Shown: positions 1-7,390 of the stretch, piece after piece
How the letters are laid out: the number at the start of each line of letters is the position of its first letter
Numbering within the stretch: the first letter of the stretch is position 1
Assembly (NCBI GenBank): GCA_027600665.1
Contig: JADGJL010000231.1
Coordinates: 1 to 30,065 of the forward strand
Direction of reading: 5' to 3'
Length of the DNA stretch: 30,065 nucleotides
From: Irineochytrium annulatum
Lineage: Eukaryota; Chytridiomycota; Chytridiomycetes; Chytridiales; Chytridiaceae
Notes under the pieces: model-generated
Told to the model about the DNA's origin: nothing
Database searches by the model: none
Seen by the model: only the letters and a program-made list of their open reading frames with translations
Made by a program: the position numbers and the translations under genes

Positions 1-20
1 TTCTCTTCAGCAACTCTTAT

Positions 21-49
21 ATAATATCATGTCCGAACCAACTTTGCAA
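21..49 (-). promoter_or_regulatory. Leftward sigma-A-type promoter, proximal copy
   Basis: Read on the minus strand there is a -35 TTGCAA (44-49), a 17 bp spacer and a -10 TATTAT (21-26) with an extended TG one base upstream. A run of A residues precedes the -35, resembling an UP element. A second copy with the same layout sits 110 bp upstream at 131-159. Transcription would leave the window at its left end, so the driven gene is not visible. Tandem, A-tract-supported promoters are typical of rRNA/tRNA operons in Firmicutes, but that identity is inference. Confidence 0.6.
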
Positions 50-130
50 GCTCTTTTTTTAAGTTTCTTTCGAAGCTCATTTCATTCGCTTGCCGCACCG
101 TGTATCTCGTGTTTTCTTGGCCGGAATTAG

Positions 131-159
131 AATATATCATGTACAGTTTTACATTGCAA
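131..159 (-). promoter_or_regulatory. Leftward sigma-A-type promoter, distal copy
   Basis: On the minus strand: -35 TTGCAA (154-159), 17 bp spacer, -10 TATATT (131-136), TG extension one base upstream of the -10, and an A-tract just upstream of the -35. It shares GCTTGCAA, ACATGATAT and the spacing with the copy at 21-49, so one is probably a duplication of the other. It fires out of the left end of the window. Confidence 0.6.
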
Positions 160-287
160 GCTTTTTTTGAAAATTGATAATCACCTACCCCATCGACACA
201 ATGTGTAATCTGAAGTGCTCCCGAACTATAGAAATGATTCTAAGCATCCTCATTAGGCAGCTTCTTATATAATTACCCACTCAACGT

Positions 288-347
288 AACCAGGGAAGCC
301 ACTTCCACTGCGATGCAGTGAACAATTGATTGTGGATAGCCCTGGTT
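288..347. repeat. Long imperfect stem-loop (AACCAGGG / CCCTGGTT)
   Basis: An outer stem AACCAGGG (288-295) pairs with CCCTGGTT (340-347). Inside lie CCAC paired with GTGG and a tight hairpin CACTGC-GAT-GCAGTG. On the plus strand it is followed by only four T residues and on the minus strand by none, so it is not a clean intrinsic terminator. It lies between the arginase gene and the leftward promoters and may end the roc transcript or insulate the promoters. It could also be a small structured RNA. Confidence 0.4.
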
Positions 348-375
348 TTCGGAGATCCCAGCTTTCTTTTCCTTC

Positions 376-401
376 TATATAAATAAGAAACTCATTTCTT
401 A
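376..401 (-). terminator. Weak terminator candidate after rocF
   Basis: On the minus strand TAAGAAA-TGAG-TTTCTTA forms a 7 bp stem followed by a T/A-rich tail (TTTATAT). It lies 37 bp past the arginase stop. The stem is A/T-rich, so termination would be inefficient. Confidence 0.3.
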
Positions 402-437
402 GGCACTGCTTACACACTCCGCTTCGCTTCTTAGTAC

Positions 438-1412
438 CTATAATATGCGCTTACCCAGCAGAGAAGCGATTAGTTCCACACCAAGTCTTGCCGTATGTCT
501 ATTGTGGTCAAACAACGGATTCACCTCAACCAGCTCCATCGACGTAACTTGATTGGTGGAAGCAAGTATCTCCAATGCGTAATGTGCCTCTCGGTAATTC
601 AAGCCACCCGGTACTGGGGTGCCTACACCCGGAGCTTCCCGCGGGTCCAGACAATCCATGTCAAAGCTGACATGAATACCATCTGTCTCTTTCCCCACTG
701 TAGCTATCGCTTGTTCAATAACCTGTTGTATTCCCATACGGTCAATATCATGCATCGTAAATGCTTGGATTCCCAATCCTTTAATCTGCTCTTTCTCATA
801 CTCATCCAGATCACGTAGACCAATATAGACCAAGTTGGACGGATCAATAAACGCGCCTGCTCCAACAATGTGCGACAGATTGTATGCAGTATGCCCTAAG
901 GAAGCAGCCACACTCATCCCATGCATATTACCGGACAAGCTGCGTTCTTCCGTATTCAAGTCTGCATGTGCATCAAACCAGATCACACCCAAATTGGAAT
1001 AGTGGGCTGTTAATCCGGCCAAAGTGCCAATCGCCACACTATGATCTCCTCCAAGTATAAGGGGAAAGACCCCCTCTTCTACCGCAGTCGACACTTCATG
1101 ACACACCTTCTCACTAACCTGACGTACCTCATTCAAGTGTTTTACACGATTCCGCTCAGTAGGGGCAGCCGGTTCGGAAGGACAATCTACTCGTACTTCT
1201 TTGGAAAGAACTAGCCCAAGACTCGTGATCTCCCTCTTCAGTCCAGCTGTAATCAATTCATCCGGCCCCAACTCCGCGCCGCATCTTGCTCCCCCGAGTC
1301 CAAAAGGAACCTTAATGATGGTTACATTACGCCGCGCAGTTTTCTGATCCGTATTATCCGCAACAATAGAAGTATCTTTTATTCCACCATAGACATCATC
1401 ATCATTTTTCAT
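438..1412 (-). CDS. rocF: Arginase
   Basis: Ureohydrolase of 324 residues that splits L-arginine into ornithine and urea with a binuclear manganese centre. The metal motifs are visible: GGDHS at about 121-125, DAHAD at 147-151, and a late SFDMDCLDP followed by a GTPVPGG segment. It carries roughly 30 extra N-terminal residues compared with B. subtilis RocF, before the conserved start of the fold. The ATG at 1412 was chosen because AAGGAG sits 9 bases upstream; an in-frame ATG six codons earlier overlaps that ribosome binding site. The gene start overlaps the rocD stop by about 11 bases, so the two are translationally coupled. With RocD it forms the arginine to ornithine to glutamate-semialdehyde route. 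Confidence 0.95.
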   Translation of the reverse strand: MKNDDDVYGGIKDTSIVADNTDQKTARRNVTIIKVPFGLGGARCGAELGPDELITAGLKREITSLGLVLSKEVRVDCPSEPAAPTERNRVKHLNEVRQVSEKVCHEVSTAVEEGVFPLILGGDHSVAIGTLAGLTAHYSNLGVIWFDAHADLNTEERSLSGNMHGMSVAASLGHTAYNLSHIVGAGAFIDPSNLVYIGLRDLDEYEKEQIKGLGIQAFTMHDIDRMGIQQVIEQAIATVGKETDGIHVSFDMDCLDPREAPGVGTPVPGGLNYREAHYALEILASTNQVTSMELVEVNPLFDHNRHTARLGVELIASLLGKRIL

Positions 1413-2622
1413 GTAGGTCAGCTCCTTCATTATCGATCAGAACCTGCTCAATTCTCTCCAGCGCCCAATTAATCTCGGACTCTTCAATTGTCAGCGGTGG
1501 AGCAAAACGAATGGTTGTTTCATGGGTTTCTTTACACAGTAGACCCGCAGACATCAATCGCTCACAATAAGGTCGTGCTGATTCATGCAGTTCAACACCA
1601 ATAAATAAACCCTTACCCCGGATGTCCCGGATGGCCGAACTGCGAATATCACGAAGCTTTTTCATAAAATAGTTCCCCAGACGCTCCGATCGCTCCGCAA
1701 GCTTCTCATCTTCAAGAACATTCAGAGCCGCAATAGCCACGGCGCAGGCGAGTGGGTTCCCTCCAAACGTAGAGCCATGAGAGCCCGGCTCAAACAAATC
1801 CAGTATCTTCGCATCAGCAGCGATAGCCGAGATTGGCATTACCCCTCCCCCCAGTGCTTTGCCCATAATCCAGATGTCCGGCTCAACCCCTTCCCAGTCG
1901 GAGGCAAAACGGCGACCCGTTCTTCCAAATCCGGTCTGGATCTCATCAGCCACAGTCAACACCTTCTGGTTCTTACACAGAGCAAAGGCTTCAGCCAAAT
2001 ATCCATCAGGCGGGATAACGATTCCAGCTTCGCCCTGAATAGGCTCTACAAGAAAACCAGCCGTATTTGGCGTAATGGCCTTTTTCAGCGCCTCAATATC
2101 TCCATAGGGAATAATCCGGAATCCAGGTGTGAACGGTCCAAAATCTTTTTTATACTCCGCTGAAGAAGAAAATGACGTAACCGTCAGAGTTCTTCCATGA
2201 AAGTTACCAGAGCATACGATAATTTCGGCTTGATTCTCCGGTACACCTTTGCAACGATAAGCCCATCTACGTACCGCCTTTACCGCAGTCTCCACCGCTT
2301 CCGCTCCTGTATTCATGGCGAGAATCTTGGATTTCCCCGTGAATTGTGAGAGTTTCTGATAAAATAGAGAAGCTGAGCTGCTGTGGAATGCCCGTGATGT
2401 CAGCGTAACCCGATCCGCCTGATCCTTGAGCGCCTGTATGATTACAGGGTGTCTGTGACCATGATTTAATGCAGAGTATGCACTTAACATATCCATATAA
2501 CGGCGGCCTTCTGGGTCTTCCACCCATACCCCTTCCGCCTGTTCAATCACAATAGGGAGTGGATGATAATTAGGTGCAGCATAACGCTCCGACCAATCTA
2601 TTAACATTTTGGAATCTGACAT
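1402..2622 (-). CDS. rocD: Ornithine aminotransferase
   Basis: Class III PLP-dependent aminotransferase, 406 residues, normal length for ornithine-oxo-acid transaminase. It transfers the delta-amino group of ornithine to 2-oxoglutarate, giving glutamate-5-semialdehyde. The N-terminus has the family pattern around residues 12-60 ([30 protein letters not shown]). The cofactor aspartate lies in [12 protein letters not shown] (about 225-236) and the Schiff-base lysine is K255 in [10 protein letters not shown]. The start at 2622 has AAAGGTG 10 bases upstream; a longer in-frame version to 2691 has no ribosome binding site and would run across the palindrome at 2645-2667. Overlap with rocF indicates one transcript. 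The palindrome immediately upstream suggests its own GntR control in addition to read-through from the transporter genes. Confidence 0.95.
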   Translation of the reverse strand: MSDSKMLIDWSERYAAPNYHPLPIVIEQAEGVWVEDPEGRRYMDMLSAYSALNHGHRHPVIIQALKDQADRVTLTSRAFHSSSASLFYQKLSQFTGKSKILAMNTGAEAVETAVKAVRRWAYRCKGVPENQAEIIVCSGNFHGRTLTVTSFSSSAEYKKDFGPFTPGFRIIPYGDIEALKKAITPNTAGFLVEPIQGEAGIVIPPDGYLAEAFALCKNQKVLTVADEIQTGFGRTGRRFASDWEGVEPDIWIMGKALGGGVMPISAIAADAKILDLFEPGSHGSTFGGNPLACAVAIAALNVLEDEKLAERSERLGNYFMKKLRDIRSSAIRDIRGKGLFIGVELHESARPYCERLMSAGLLCKETHETTIRFAPPLTIEESEINWALERIEQVLIDNEGADLHEK

Positions 2623-2644
2623 ACATACCCAACACCTTTCCAAA

Positions 2645-2667
2645 ATATTGTATACAAAATACAATAT
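2645..2667. promoter_or_regulatory. Putative GntR operator upstream of rocD
   Basis: Perfect inverted repeat ATATTGTAT (2645-2653) and ATACAATAT (2659-2667) with a 5 bp spacer; it contains the palindrome TTGTATACAA (2648-2657). The same 10-mer occurs upstream of the solute-binding protein gene. TTGTATACAA fits operators described for FadR/FCD-type GntR regulators. It ends only a few bases upstream of the rocD ribosome binding site. A -35/-10 pair (TTGATA, TATTTT, 17 bp) brackets it, but the implied transcription start would fall inside the ribosome binding site, so that promoter is doubtful. Confidence 0.6.
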
Positions 2668-2764
2668 CAATGTATGCGATACCACCACCATTTACGACTA
2701 TATCCCACTATTTCCACAGTAGCCTACTCCCAGCATTTCTTCGAACCGAATCCTCCATCAATAG

Positions 2765-3421
2765 TTATCGGGAAGCAGACAGTCTACGTTCCAACCAAGA
2801 GAGCAAGTTGGCCAGTGTAAATGTGATTATAAAGTAGAGGCCGGCGGCAACAAGCAACGGAGCAAGCGGCTGGAACGTAACACCCTGAATCGTTCTGGCT
2901 GTGTATATAATTTCAGCGATGCCGATCATGGAGACAAGCGAAGAATCTTTAATGATAATAATGAATTCATTACCGATAGCTGGAAGCATGTTACGAAAGG
3001 CCTGTGGAAGTATAATATAGCGAAGTGTCATACCATGCGTCATGCCAAGGGAGCGCGAAGCCTCTGTCTGCCCTTTATCAATCGCTTGAATCCCGGCCCT
3101 GAATACCTCCGCCATATAAGCCGAACTATTCATCGTCAGAGCTACCACCCCCGACATAAATGCCGGCAGGTTCACACCTACAACTGTCAGGCCATAATGG
3201 ATAATAAGAATCTGTACCAGCATCGGCGTGCCTCGGATGAGTTCAATATACGCCGAAGCCACCAATTTAATTGGCCATATTCGGGATAATCGCATTAAAG
3301 CCATGATCACACCAAGCAACGTCCCAAACAGAACACCGAAGAAGGAAAGCTCAAGCGTAACCCACGCGCTTCGTGCATAATCCTGCCAATGATCTAATAG
3401 AAAGGAAAAATCTAAATTCAC
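2765..3421 (-). CDS. Amino acid ABC transporter permease (HisM/GlnP type)
   Basis: Polar amino acid importer inner-membrane subunit, 218 residues. Hydrophobic segments lie at roughly 20-45, 52-85, 88-110 and 150-210. The conserved RGTPMLVQ motif is at 63-70 and the cytoplasmic EAA loop (EASRSLGMTHGMTLRYIILPQAFRNML split over 120-145) contacts the ATPase. Start codon is GTG at 3421 with GAGGG seven bases upstream. It follows the solute-binding protein gene by 23 bp and precedes rocD by about 140 bp, so arginine or ornithine is the likely substrate. A matching ATP-binding subunit is not encoded here, which is unusual, since these systems usually carry the ATPase as the last gene of the cluster. 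Confidence 0.92.
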   Translation of the reverse strand: MNLDFSFLLDHWQDYARSAWVTLELSFFGVLFGTLLGVIMALMRLSRIWPIKLVASAYIELIRGTPMLVQILIIHYGLTVVGVNLPAFMSGVVALTMNSSAYMAEVFRAGIQAIDKGQTEASRSLGMTHGMTLRYIILPQAFRNMLPAIGNEFIIIIKDSSLVSMIGIAEIIYTARTIQGVTFQPLAPLLVAAGLYFIITFTLANLLSWLERRLSASR

Positions 3422-3444
3422 GGCATATCCCTCACTCGTCCGGT

Positions 3445-4266
3445 TTATTCACCCAGCATCTCATTAGCTTCGACGACGAAACGTTCAATATCTCCATTCG
3501 TTTTGAGCTTTTCCAATGTAGTGTTGATCTGATCCAGCAGCTTCTGGTTACCCTTCTTCACTGCGATGGCCGAACCACCCTCATCTTCTGCCTGTTCAAT
3601 CTCCACACCCGCAACAACAAGCCCCTCCTGGTTCTTCACATACTGTTCAGCTACCGGTTTCTCCAAAATGAGCGCATCTACGCGCCCCGTCTGCAGCTCC
3701 AAGATCAGTTCAGGTATTTTGGCCAGAGATGTTAACTTTGCTCCTTCTATTTCCTGAGCAATCCCTTCCTGAATGGAACTCTTCTGTACACCAACCTGTT
3801 TACCCGATAGATCATCCACTGACTTTAATGCCGCATCGTCTCCTTCTCTAACAAGTACAGCCTGCTCTGCGTAATAGTAGATATCCGTAAAATCAACATT
3901 TTTCTTTCGTTCTTCGGTAGGGGTTAAGCCCGATATTACAAAATCAACCTTATCTGTACCCAGGGCCATAAGAAGGCCATCAAAGTCCATATCCTCAATC
4001 TTCAGCTCAGCCCCGAGATCAGCCGCAATTGCCTTGGCAATCTCGATGTCAAAACCTACGATAGTATCTTTACCATCAATGTTCTTATGAAACTCATAGG
4101 GTGCATAGTCCGCACTGGTCCCAAGTACAATTACTTTTTTTTCCGCAGAACTACTTCCAGAAGACGATGTAGCATCTGATCCGTTCCCTGTCGTTTTTTC
4201 CTGACCACATGCGGACATGATTACAACCAGTAACAGCAGCATCAATGGCAATAGTACTTTTTTCAC
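3445..4266 (-). CDS. Amino acid ABC transporter substrate-binding lipoprotein
   Basis: Family 3 extracellular solute-binding protein, 273 residues. Residues 1-19 are a lipoprotein signal peptide ending in the lipobox MSAC with Cys20 as lipidation site, followed by a Ser/Gly-rich linker to about residue 42. The mature domain begins at VIVLGTSADYAPYEF and includes VGFDIEIAKAIAADLG and the FVISGLTPTEERKK segment that lines the amino-acid pocket in this family. Start is GTG with AGGGG about 8 bases upstream. It is the first gene of the minus-strand arginine locus and is preceded by the palindrome at 4314-4329. Substrate is inferred from the arginase and ornithine aminotransferase downstream, not readable from the protein alone. 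Confidence 0.92.
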   Translation of the reverse strand: MKKVLLPLMLLLLVVIMSACGQEKTTGNGSDATSSSGSSSAEKKVIVLGTSADYAPYEFHKNIDGKDTIVGFDIEIAKAIAADLGAELKIEDMDFDGLLMALGTDKVDFVISGLTPTEERKKNVDFTDIYYYAEQAVLVREGDDAALKSVDDLSGKQVGVQKSSIQEGIAQEIEGAKLTSLAKIPELILELQTGRVDALILEKPVAEQYVKNQEGLVVAGVEIEQAEDEGGSAIAVKKGNQKLLDQINTTLEKLKTNGDIERFVVEANEMLGE

Positions 4267-4313
4267 AAGTCATACCCCTATTCATTTTTGGAATTAGTAG
4301 CATAAAGATCAAT

Positions 4314-4329
4314 TTGTATACAATATACA
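4314..4329. promoter_or_regulatory. Putative GntR operator upstream of the transporter genes
   Basis: TTGTATACAA (4314-4323) overlaps a second dyad TGTATA-CAA-TATACA (4315-4329). It lies about 48 bp upstream of the solute-binding protein start and in the divergent region shared with the GntR gene. The 10-mer is identical to that upstream of rocD. The promoter it would control is not clear; a weak candidate on the minus strand is TTGTGA with a 17 bp spacer to TAGTAT further upstream. Confidence 0.6.
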
Positions 4330-4475
4330 TAAGACAATATATGGACTTATATGTAAGTAATACTAACAAACATTCTAAGTTATCACAATCATTATTTAAA
4401 CATTTATACGCTCTAATTCCATAAAATGTGCTATATATAACACGGCACTTACATCCCCTGAAATATGAAGTTTGC

Positions 4476-4504
4476 TTGCCCAACTTCCCCCTCGGTGTTA
4501 AGAT
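4476..4504 (+). promoter_or_regulatory. Candidate promoter of the gntR gene
   Basis: -35 TTGCCC (4476-4481), 17 bp spacer, -10 TAAGAT (4499-4504), each matching four of six consensus bases. It lies about 90 bp upstream of the GntR start. No TTGTATACAA palindrome overlaps it, so autoregulation through this promoter is not obvious. Confidence 0.35.
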
Positions 4505-4592
4505 GATTAAAACTTGAAACTCCTGAACGGCGCACCCAGCACGGCCTTACACCCATCTAATTATTAACTTTACATAGAAAGGAGGATTCGGT

Positions 4593-5237
4593 ATGGAGGT
4601 ACCCAAATACCGGTCCTTGAAAGATCACGTATACGATTACATTGCCCAGAAGATTCAGGACGGAACGCTGCTTCCCAACCAGAAGATCAACGAGGCTGAA
4701 ATATGCAAAAAGCTGGACATCAGTCGGACACCTACTCGGGAGGCCCTCTTCCAGCTGGCTTCAGACAATCTGTTGCAATACATCCCACGCAGGGGATTTA
4801 TTGTCACCCCTTTTGATGCAGGTAAAAAACTGGAGTTTTCCCAAGCGATTGGTGTGCTGGAGGCACTTGCTGCCACACTTGCAGCAGACCATCTCAGACC
4901 CTCTGAACTTTTGGAAATGGAAACTCTCGTTGTCCGAATGGATGAAGATATCAGCCAGCTCGATCTTGCTGCCTACAACAAGAACCAATATCAGTTTCAT
5001 AACCTGTACATTCAGCGATGTGGTAACGCCACAGTCATCGAGATGTTAAACACATTGAAGAACAGCTTCATCCGGCAGTCGTATGTTAGTGATAATAAAC
5101 CAAAGCTATCTGAGGTACTGCTCGAAGTTAATGAAGAGCACCGACAAATTTTAAGTGCTTTTCGAGCCAAAGATAAGAACCAACTGGAAGCCCTGCTCAA
5201 ACACCACTGGCGCATTATCGATAATGATATGCTGTAG
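4593..5237 (+). CDS. GntR family regulator, FCD (FadR) subfamily
   Basis: Transcription factor of 214 residues. Residues 6-72 form the winged helix: INEAEICKKLDISRTPTREAL is the helix-turn-helix and YIPRRGFIV the wing. Residues about 78-212 form the helical FCD ligand domain, with three histidines in the usual metal-binding places (QFHNLYIQRCGN, NEEHRQIL, LLKHHWRI). AAAGGAGG seven bases upstream supports the ATG. The gene is divergent from the arginine transport/catabolism genes, and two palindromes of the type recognised by this subfamily flank those genes, so it most likely represses them and is released by arginine, ornithine or a product. B. subtilis uses sigma-L-dependent RocR instead, so this is a different control scheme. 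The ligand is unknown. Confidence 0.9.
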   Translation: MEVPKYRSLKDHVYDYIAQKIQDGTLLPNQKINEAEICKKLDISRTPTREALFQLASDNLLQYIPRRGFIVTPFDAGKKLEFSQAIGVLEALAATLAADHLRPSELLEMETLVVRMDEDISQLDLAAYNKNQYQFHNLYIQRCGNATVIEMLNTLKNSFIRQSYVSDNKPKLSEVLLEVNEEHRQILSAFRAKDKNQLEALLKHHWRIIDNDML

Positions 5238-5259
5238 TACGTTCTGTCTGTAACAAACC

Positions 5260-5295
5260 AAAGGCAACCCACAACTATTGTGGAGTTGCCTTTTT
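5260..5295. terminator. Bidirectional terminator between gntR and methyltransferase
   Basis: GGCAAC-C-CACAA, loop CTA, TTGTG-GA-GTTGCC followed by TTTTT on the plus strand; an A-run on the left side gives a shorter T-run on the minus strand. It serves the two converging genes. Confidence 0.8.
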
Positions 5296-5296
5296 C

Positions 5297-6031
5297 CTAT
5301 TTTTCCTTTTCGATCTCCAACGGTGCTCTGGCCTGAAAAACGGCATACCCCAACTTTTTGCCGTATTTCGCGAGCAACCGATCATTGGTCTGGCTCATTC
5401 GCTGCATTTGTTCATCCTCGAACCAATTCATATCGATCTCACGATGTGGATCATGATCTACGCCCCATTTTCCCATAGAACGTGAATGTTCTTTGACCTC
5501 TACCTTAGTGAAGCCACACTGTTTTAGGCGTTTTCTCCATGTTGTCGCCGTTACCAAGGTTCGTATACCGTAAAATTGCTTTAGTCTGCGAAACATCAAT
5601 TCGATCTTCTGGCCGGATAGAACCATCTCCCGATCTACCAAAAGTCCAACGGGCTTCAACACTCTTCTATACTCATTAAGTGCACTCCGCCATGGGGTAA
5701 AGATCGTAACCGACTCCACAAATACCATATCAAAATGGTTTTCCGGGAAAGGCAACGATGTTACATCAGCCTGAATAAATCGAACATCCACTCGCTCTCG
5801 TCTTGCTCGCCGAACTGCCTTATCCAACATATTGCGATGAAGATCAATGGCTGTTACTTGATAGCCACTTTTAGCCAGGTAACACGCAGTCCTCCCAGTG
5901 CCGCATCCTATCTCAAGAATATGACTACCCAATGGCAGAGATAAGCTATCAAGCAACTTCAGTGTTGCCAAAAATCCTCCAGGATGGGCACTCCCTTCCC
6001 CTAAACGAGCCAGCATGTCATGATAATCCAC
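5297..6031 (-). CDS. Class I SAM-dependent methyltransferase
   Basis: Protein of 244 residues with a Rossmann-type methyltransferase fold. Motif I is ILEIGCGTG (about 38-46), the acidic residue that binds the SAM ribose is in TAIDLH (D63), motif II region is FIQADVTSLPFPENHFDMVF, and a RVLKPVGLLV segment follows, as in UbiE/Methyltransf_11 proteins. The GTG at 6031 has AGGAGGGG seven bases upstream; a longer frame to 6049 would start inside that ribosome binding site. Its substrate cannot be told from sequence. It stands alone, converging on gntR through a shared terminator and diverging from the small Sm-like gene at 6196. Confidence 0.88.
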   Translation of the reverse strand: MDYHDMLARLGEGSAHPGGFLATLKLLDSLSLPLGSHILEIGCGTGRTACYLAKSGYQVTAIDLHRNMLDKAVRRARRERVDVRFIQADVTSLPFPENHFDMVFVESVTIFTPWRSALNEYRRVLKPVGLLVDREMVLSGQKIELMFRRLKQFYGIRTLVTATTWRKRLKQCGFTKVEVKEHSRSMGKWGVDHDPHREIDMNWFEDEQMQRMSQTNDRLLAKYGKKLGYAVFQARAPLEIEKEK

Positions 6032-6195
6032 GCAACATCCCCTCCTCACTTCTCCCAGTGTATGGAACAGACTTAAAAACGGCTCCTCCCTATTCGATTT
6101 TCCGGGTACTCGTCCATACCAATTCCTCTTCGCTCTACTATGATATACAAACCGTTGAATTCAAGCGGCAACCGCATCTAATGAGGAGGATTTGC

Positions 6196-6534
6196 ATGTA
6201 CAGAATTAATCGGGTATGTGAAGAAACGGTTTCTCCGCACGTTGGACGTTCCGTTTGTCTTGTTATGAAAGACGGTAAGCATATGTATGGTACACTCAGC
6301 CAATGTCGTGATGGCAAAGTTTATTTGAACGGATGTTTCGAGGGACCACGGCTATGTTCAGTCAAGTCCAAACAGCAGTTGGTAAAAGGCAGCAAGAAAA
6401 ACGCTGTTGCATCAAAGAAAGTTAAATCCTCGGCATACGGTCCATATGGATACGGTCGGGGTTATGGCTATGGAGCAGGGATCGAACTGGCTCTGGTAGC
6501 AACACTGTTCCTGCTGCCATTCCTGTTCATCTAA
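6196..6534 (+). CDS. Small protein with Sm-like N-terminal domain and Gly/Tyr-rich hydrophobic tail
   Basis: 112 residues. Residues 8-56 resemble an Sm/Hfq-type beta-barrel (VGRSVCLVMKDGKHMYGTL followed by GKVYLNG), the middle 57-80 is rich in Lys and Ser, and residues 81-95 are a Gly/Tyr repeat leading into a hydrophobic end (95-112). That tail resembles the short YjcZ-type sporulation proteins of Bacillus. The ATG at 6196 has AGGAGGA five bases upstream, and starts further 5' lack one. It probably acts at a membrane or spore surface; RNA binding is only suggested by the fold. Function is not known. A strong terminator follows 32 bp downstream. Confidence 0.75.
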   Translation: MYRINRVCEETVSPHVGRSVCLVMKDGKHMYGTLSQCRDGKVYLNGCFEGPRLCSVKSKQQLVKGSKKNAVASKKVKSSAYGPYGYGRGYGYGAGIELALVATLFLLPFLFI

Positions 6535-6565
6535 ACTCAAATCTGATCATGGTAATTTGCATAAC

Positions 6566-6608
6566 AAAGACCCTTTTTGCTTATAGCGAAAAGGGTCTTT
6601 ATCTTTTT
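6566..6608 (+). terminator. Intrinsic terminator
   Basis: Perfect 12 bp arms AAAGACCCTTTT (6566-6577) and AAAAGGGTCTTT (6589-6600), then ATCTTTTTC. It ends the small gene at 6196-6534. Confidence 0.85.
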
Positions 6609-6655
6609 CATACGATACACGTCAATTACAGTATACTTTCTGTAAATGAAGAGAC

Positions 6656-6684
6656 AAAAAAAGGCATTCGCTAAAACGAATGCC
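6656..6684 (-). terminator. Second minus-strand terminator downstream of ydjO
   Basis: On the minus strand GGCATTCG-TTTTAG-CGAATGCC is followed by TTTTTTT. It lies about 55 bp beyond another terminator (6738-6762), so it backs up termination or closes a short independent transcript. Confidence 0.75.
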
Positions 6685-6737
6685 GGGAACTTCATATTTA
6701 ATACCCTTACCTTCGCAGAGGGTGTCTGTTTGATCTT

Positions 6738-6762
6738 AAAAAAAAACACCTCGTTAGAGGCG
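6738..6762 (-). terminator. Minus-strand terminator after ydjO
   Basis: Minus strand reads CGCCTC-TAAC-GAGGTG (one G-U pair) followed by nine T residues, 12 bp past the ydjO stop. Confidence 0.75.
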
Positions 6763-6773
6763 GGTAAGCTATG

Positions 6774-7001
6774 TTAAATCCGATTTCCTTTAGGCATCGT
6801 TTTTAGATTACTATTCGAATTCTCAAGCAATGGTAGCATCCTAGTCGTGCTGACCATCTCAGAAGCACATATCGGACAAGTAGGTACGTTATCAAACGCA
6901 AAATTGTCCCGCATCCATCCTTTGCACGTATCACTCGTACATTCCCAGATTGCCGCATCAGCTTGTGGAATCTCTTCCAACGGTTTTTTGCGATTATACA
7001 T
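6774..7001 (-). CDS. ydjO: YdjO family cold-inducible zinc-ribbon-like protein
   Basis: 75 residues. Two cysteine pairs, Cys21/Cys26 (WECTSDTCKGWMRDNF) and Cys42/Cys45 (PTCPICASEM), form a probable zinc site and match the YdjO family, reported as cold-inducible in Bacillus. The ATG at 7001 has AAAGGGGGT seven bases upstream; an open frame extends to 7136 but lacks any signal. It lies directly downstream of the cold shock protein gene in the same direction, separated by a terminator, which fits a shared cold response. Biochemical role unknown. Confidence 0.85.
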   Translation of the reverse strand: MYNRKKPLEEIPQADAAIWECTSDTCKGWMRDNFAFDNVPTCPICASEMVSTTRMLPLLENSNSNLKTMPKGNRI

Positions 7002-7134
7002 GACTTCTACCCCCTTTGTTATGGAAAAACATCTAACCGACGTTATTTCACAGAAGCGTACACTTAGCGGAAGTTTTACGTACCACCGAACTTCTGCCTC
7101 GACAACTATTGGGTCGACTTTTATATAACTAATC

Positions 7135-7180
7135 AAAAAAAAGAAGCTGCCTTTACCATTATAACATGTTAAAGGCAGCT
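7135..7180 (-). terminator. Terminator of the cold shock gene
   Basis: Minus strand arms AGCTGCCTTTA and TAAAGGCAGCT (11 bp, perfect) with a 14-base loop, followed by TC and a run of eight T residues. Read-through could still reach ydjO. Confidence 0.88.
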
Positions 7181-7189
7181 ATGCTTTAA

Positions 7190-7390
7190 TTACAGTTTTA
7201 CAACTTCTTCTGCTTGAGGACCACGGTTTCCTTGTACAATTTTAAATTGCACGCGTTGACCTTCGTCCAGCGTTTTGAAGCCTTCGCCTGTAATAGCGCT
7301 GAAGTGTACGAATACATCTTCTCCGCCTTCAACTTCGATGAAACCGAAGCCTTTATCAGCGTTGAACCATTTTACTGTTCCGTTTTGCAT
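7190..7390 (-). CDS. CspA family cold shock protein
   Basis: 66 residues, full-length single cold shock domain. RNP1 is KGFGFIEV (13-20) and RNP2 is VFVHF (26-30); the aromatic residues of the nucleic-acid face are present. Such proteins bind single-stranded RNA or DNA and keep mRNA unfolded in the cold. GGAGGTG lies 8 bases upstream of the ATG. The promoter at 7549-7577 implies a leader of about 150 nt, as in cold-regulated csp mRNAs. The gene is followed by its own terminator and then ydjO. Confidence 0.97.
   Translation of the reverse strand: MQNGTVKWFNADKGFGFIEVEGGEDVFVHFSAITGEGFKTLDEGQRVQFKIVQGNRGPQAEEVVKL

Noticed and set aside
2642..2670. TTGATA / TATTTT promoter with 17 bp spacer exactly across the rocD palindrome
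   Set aside because: The predicted start would fall within the rocD ribosome binding site, leaving no leader. I kept the palindrome but not this promoter.
6537..6749. Minus-strand frame behind ydjO with a possible hydrophobic peptide
   Set aside because: It runs through two terminator hairpins and has no convincing start signal.
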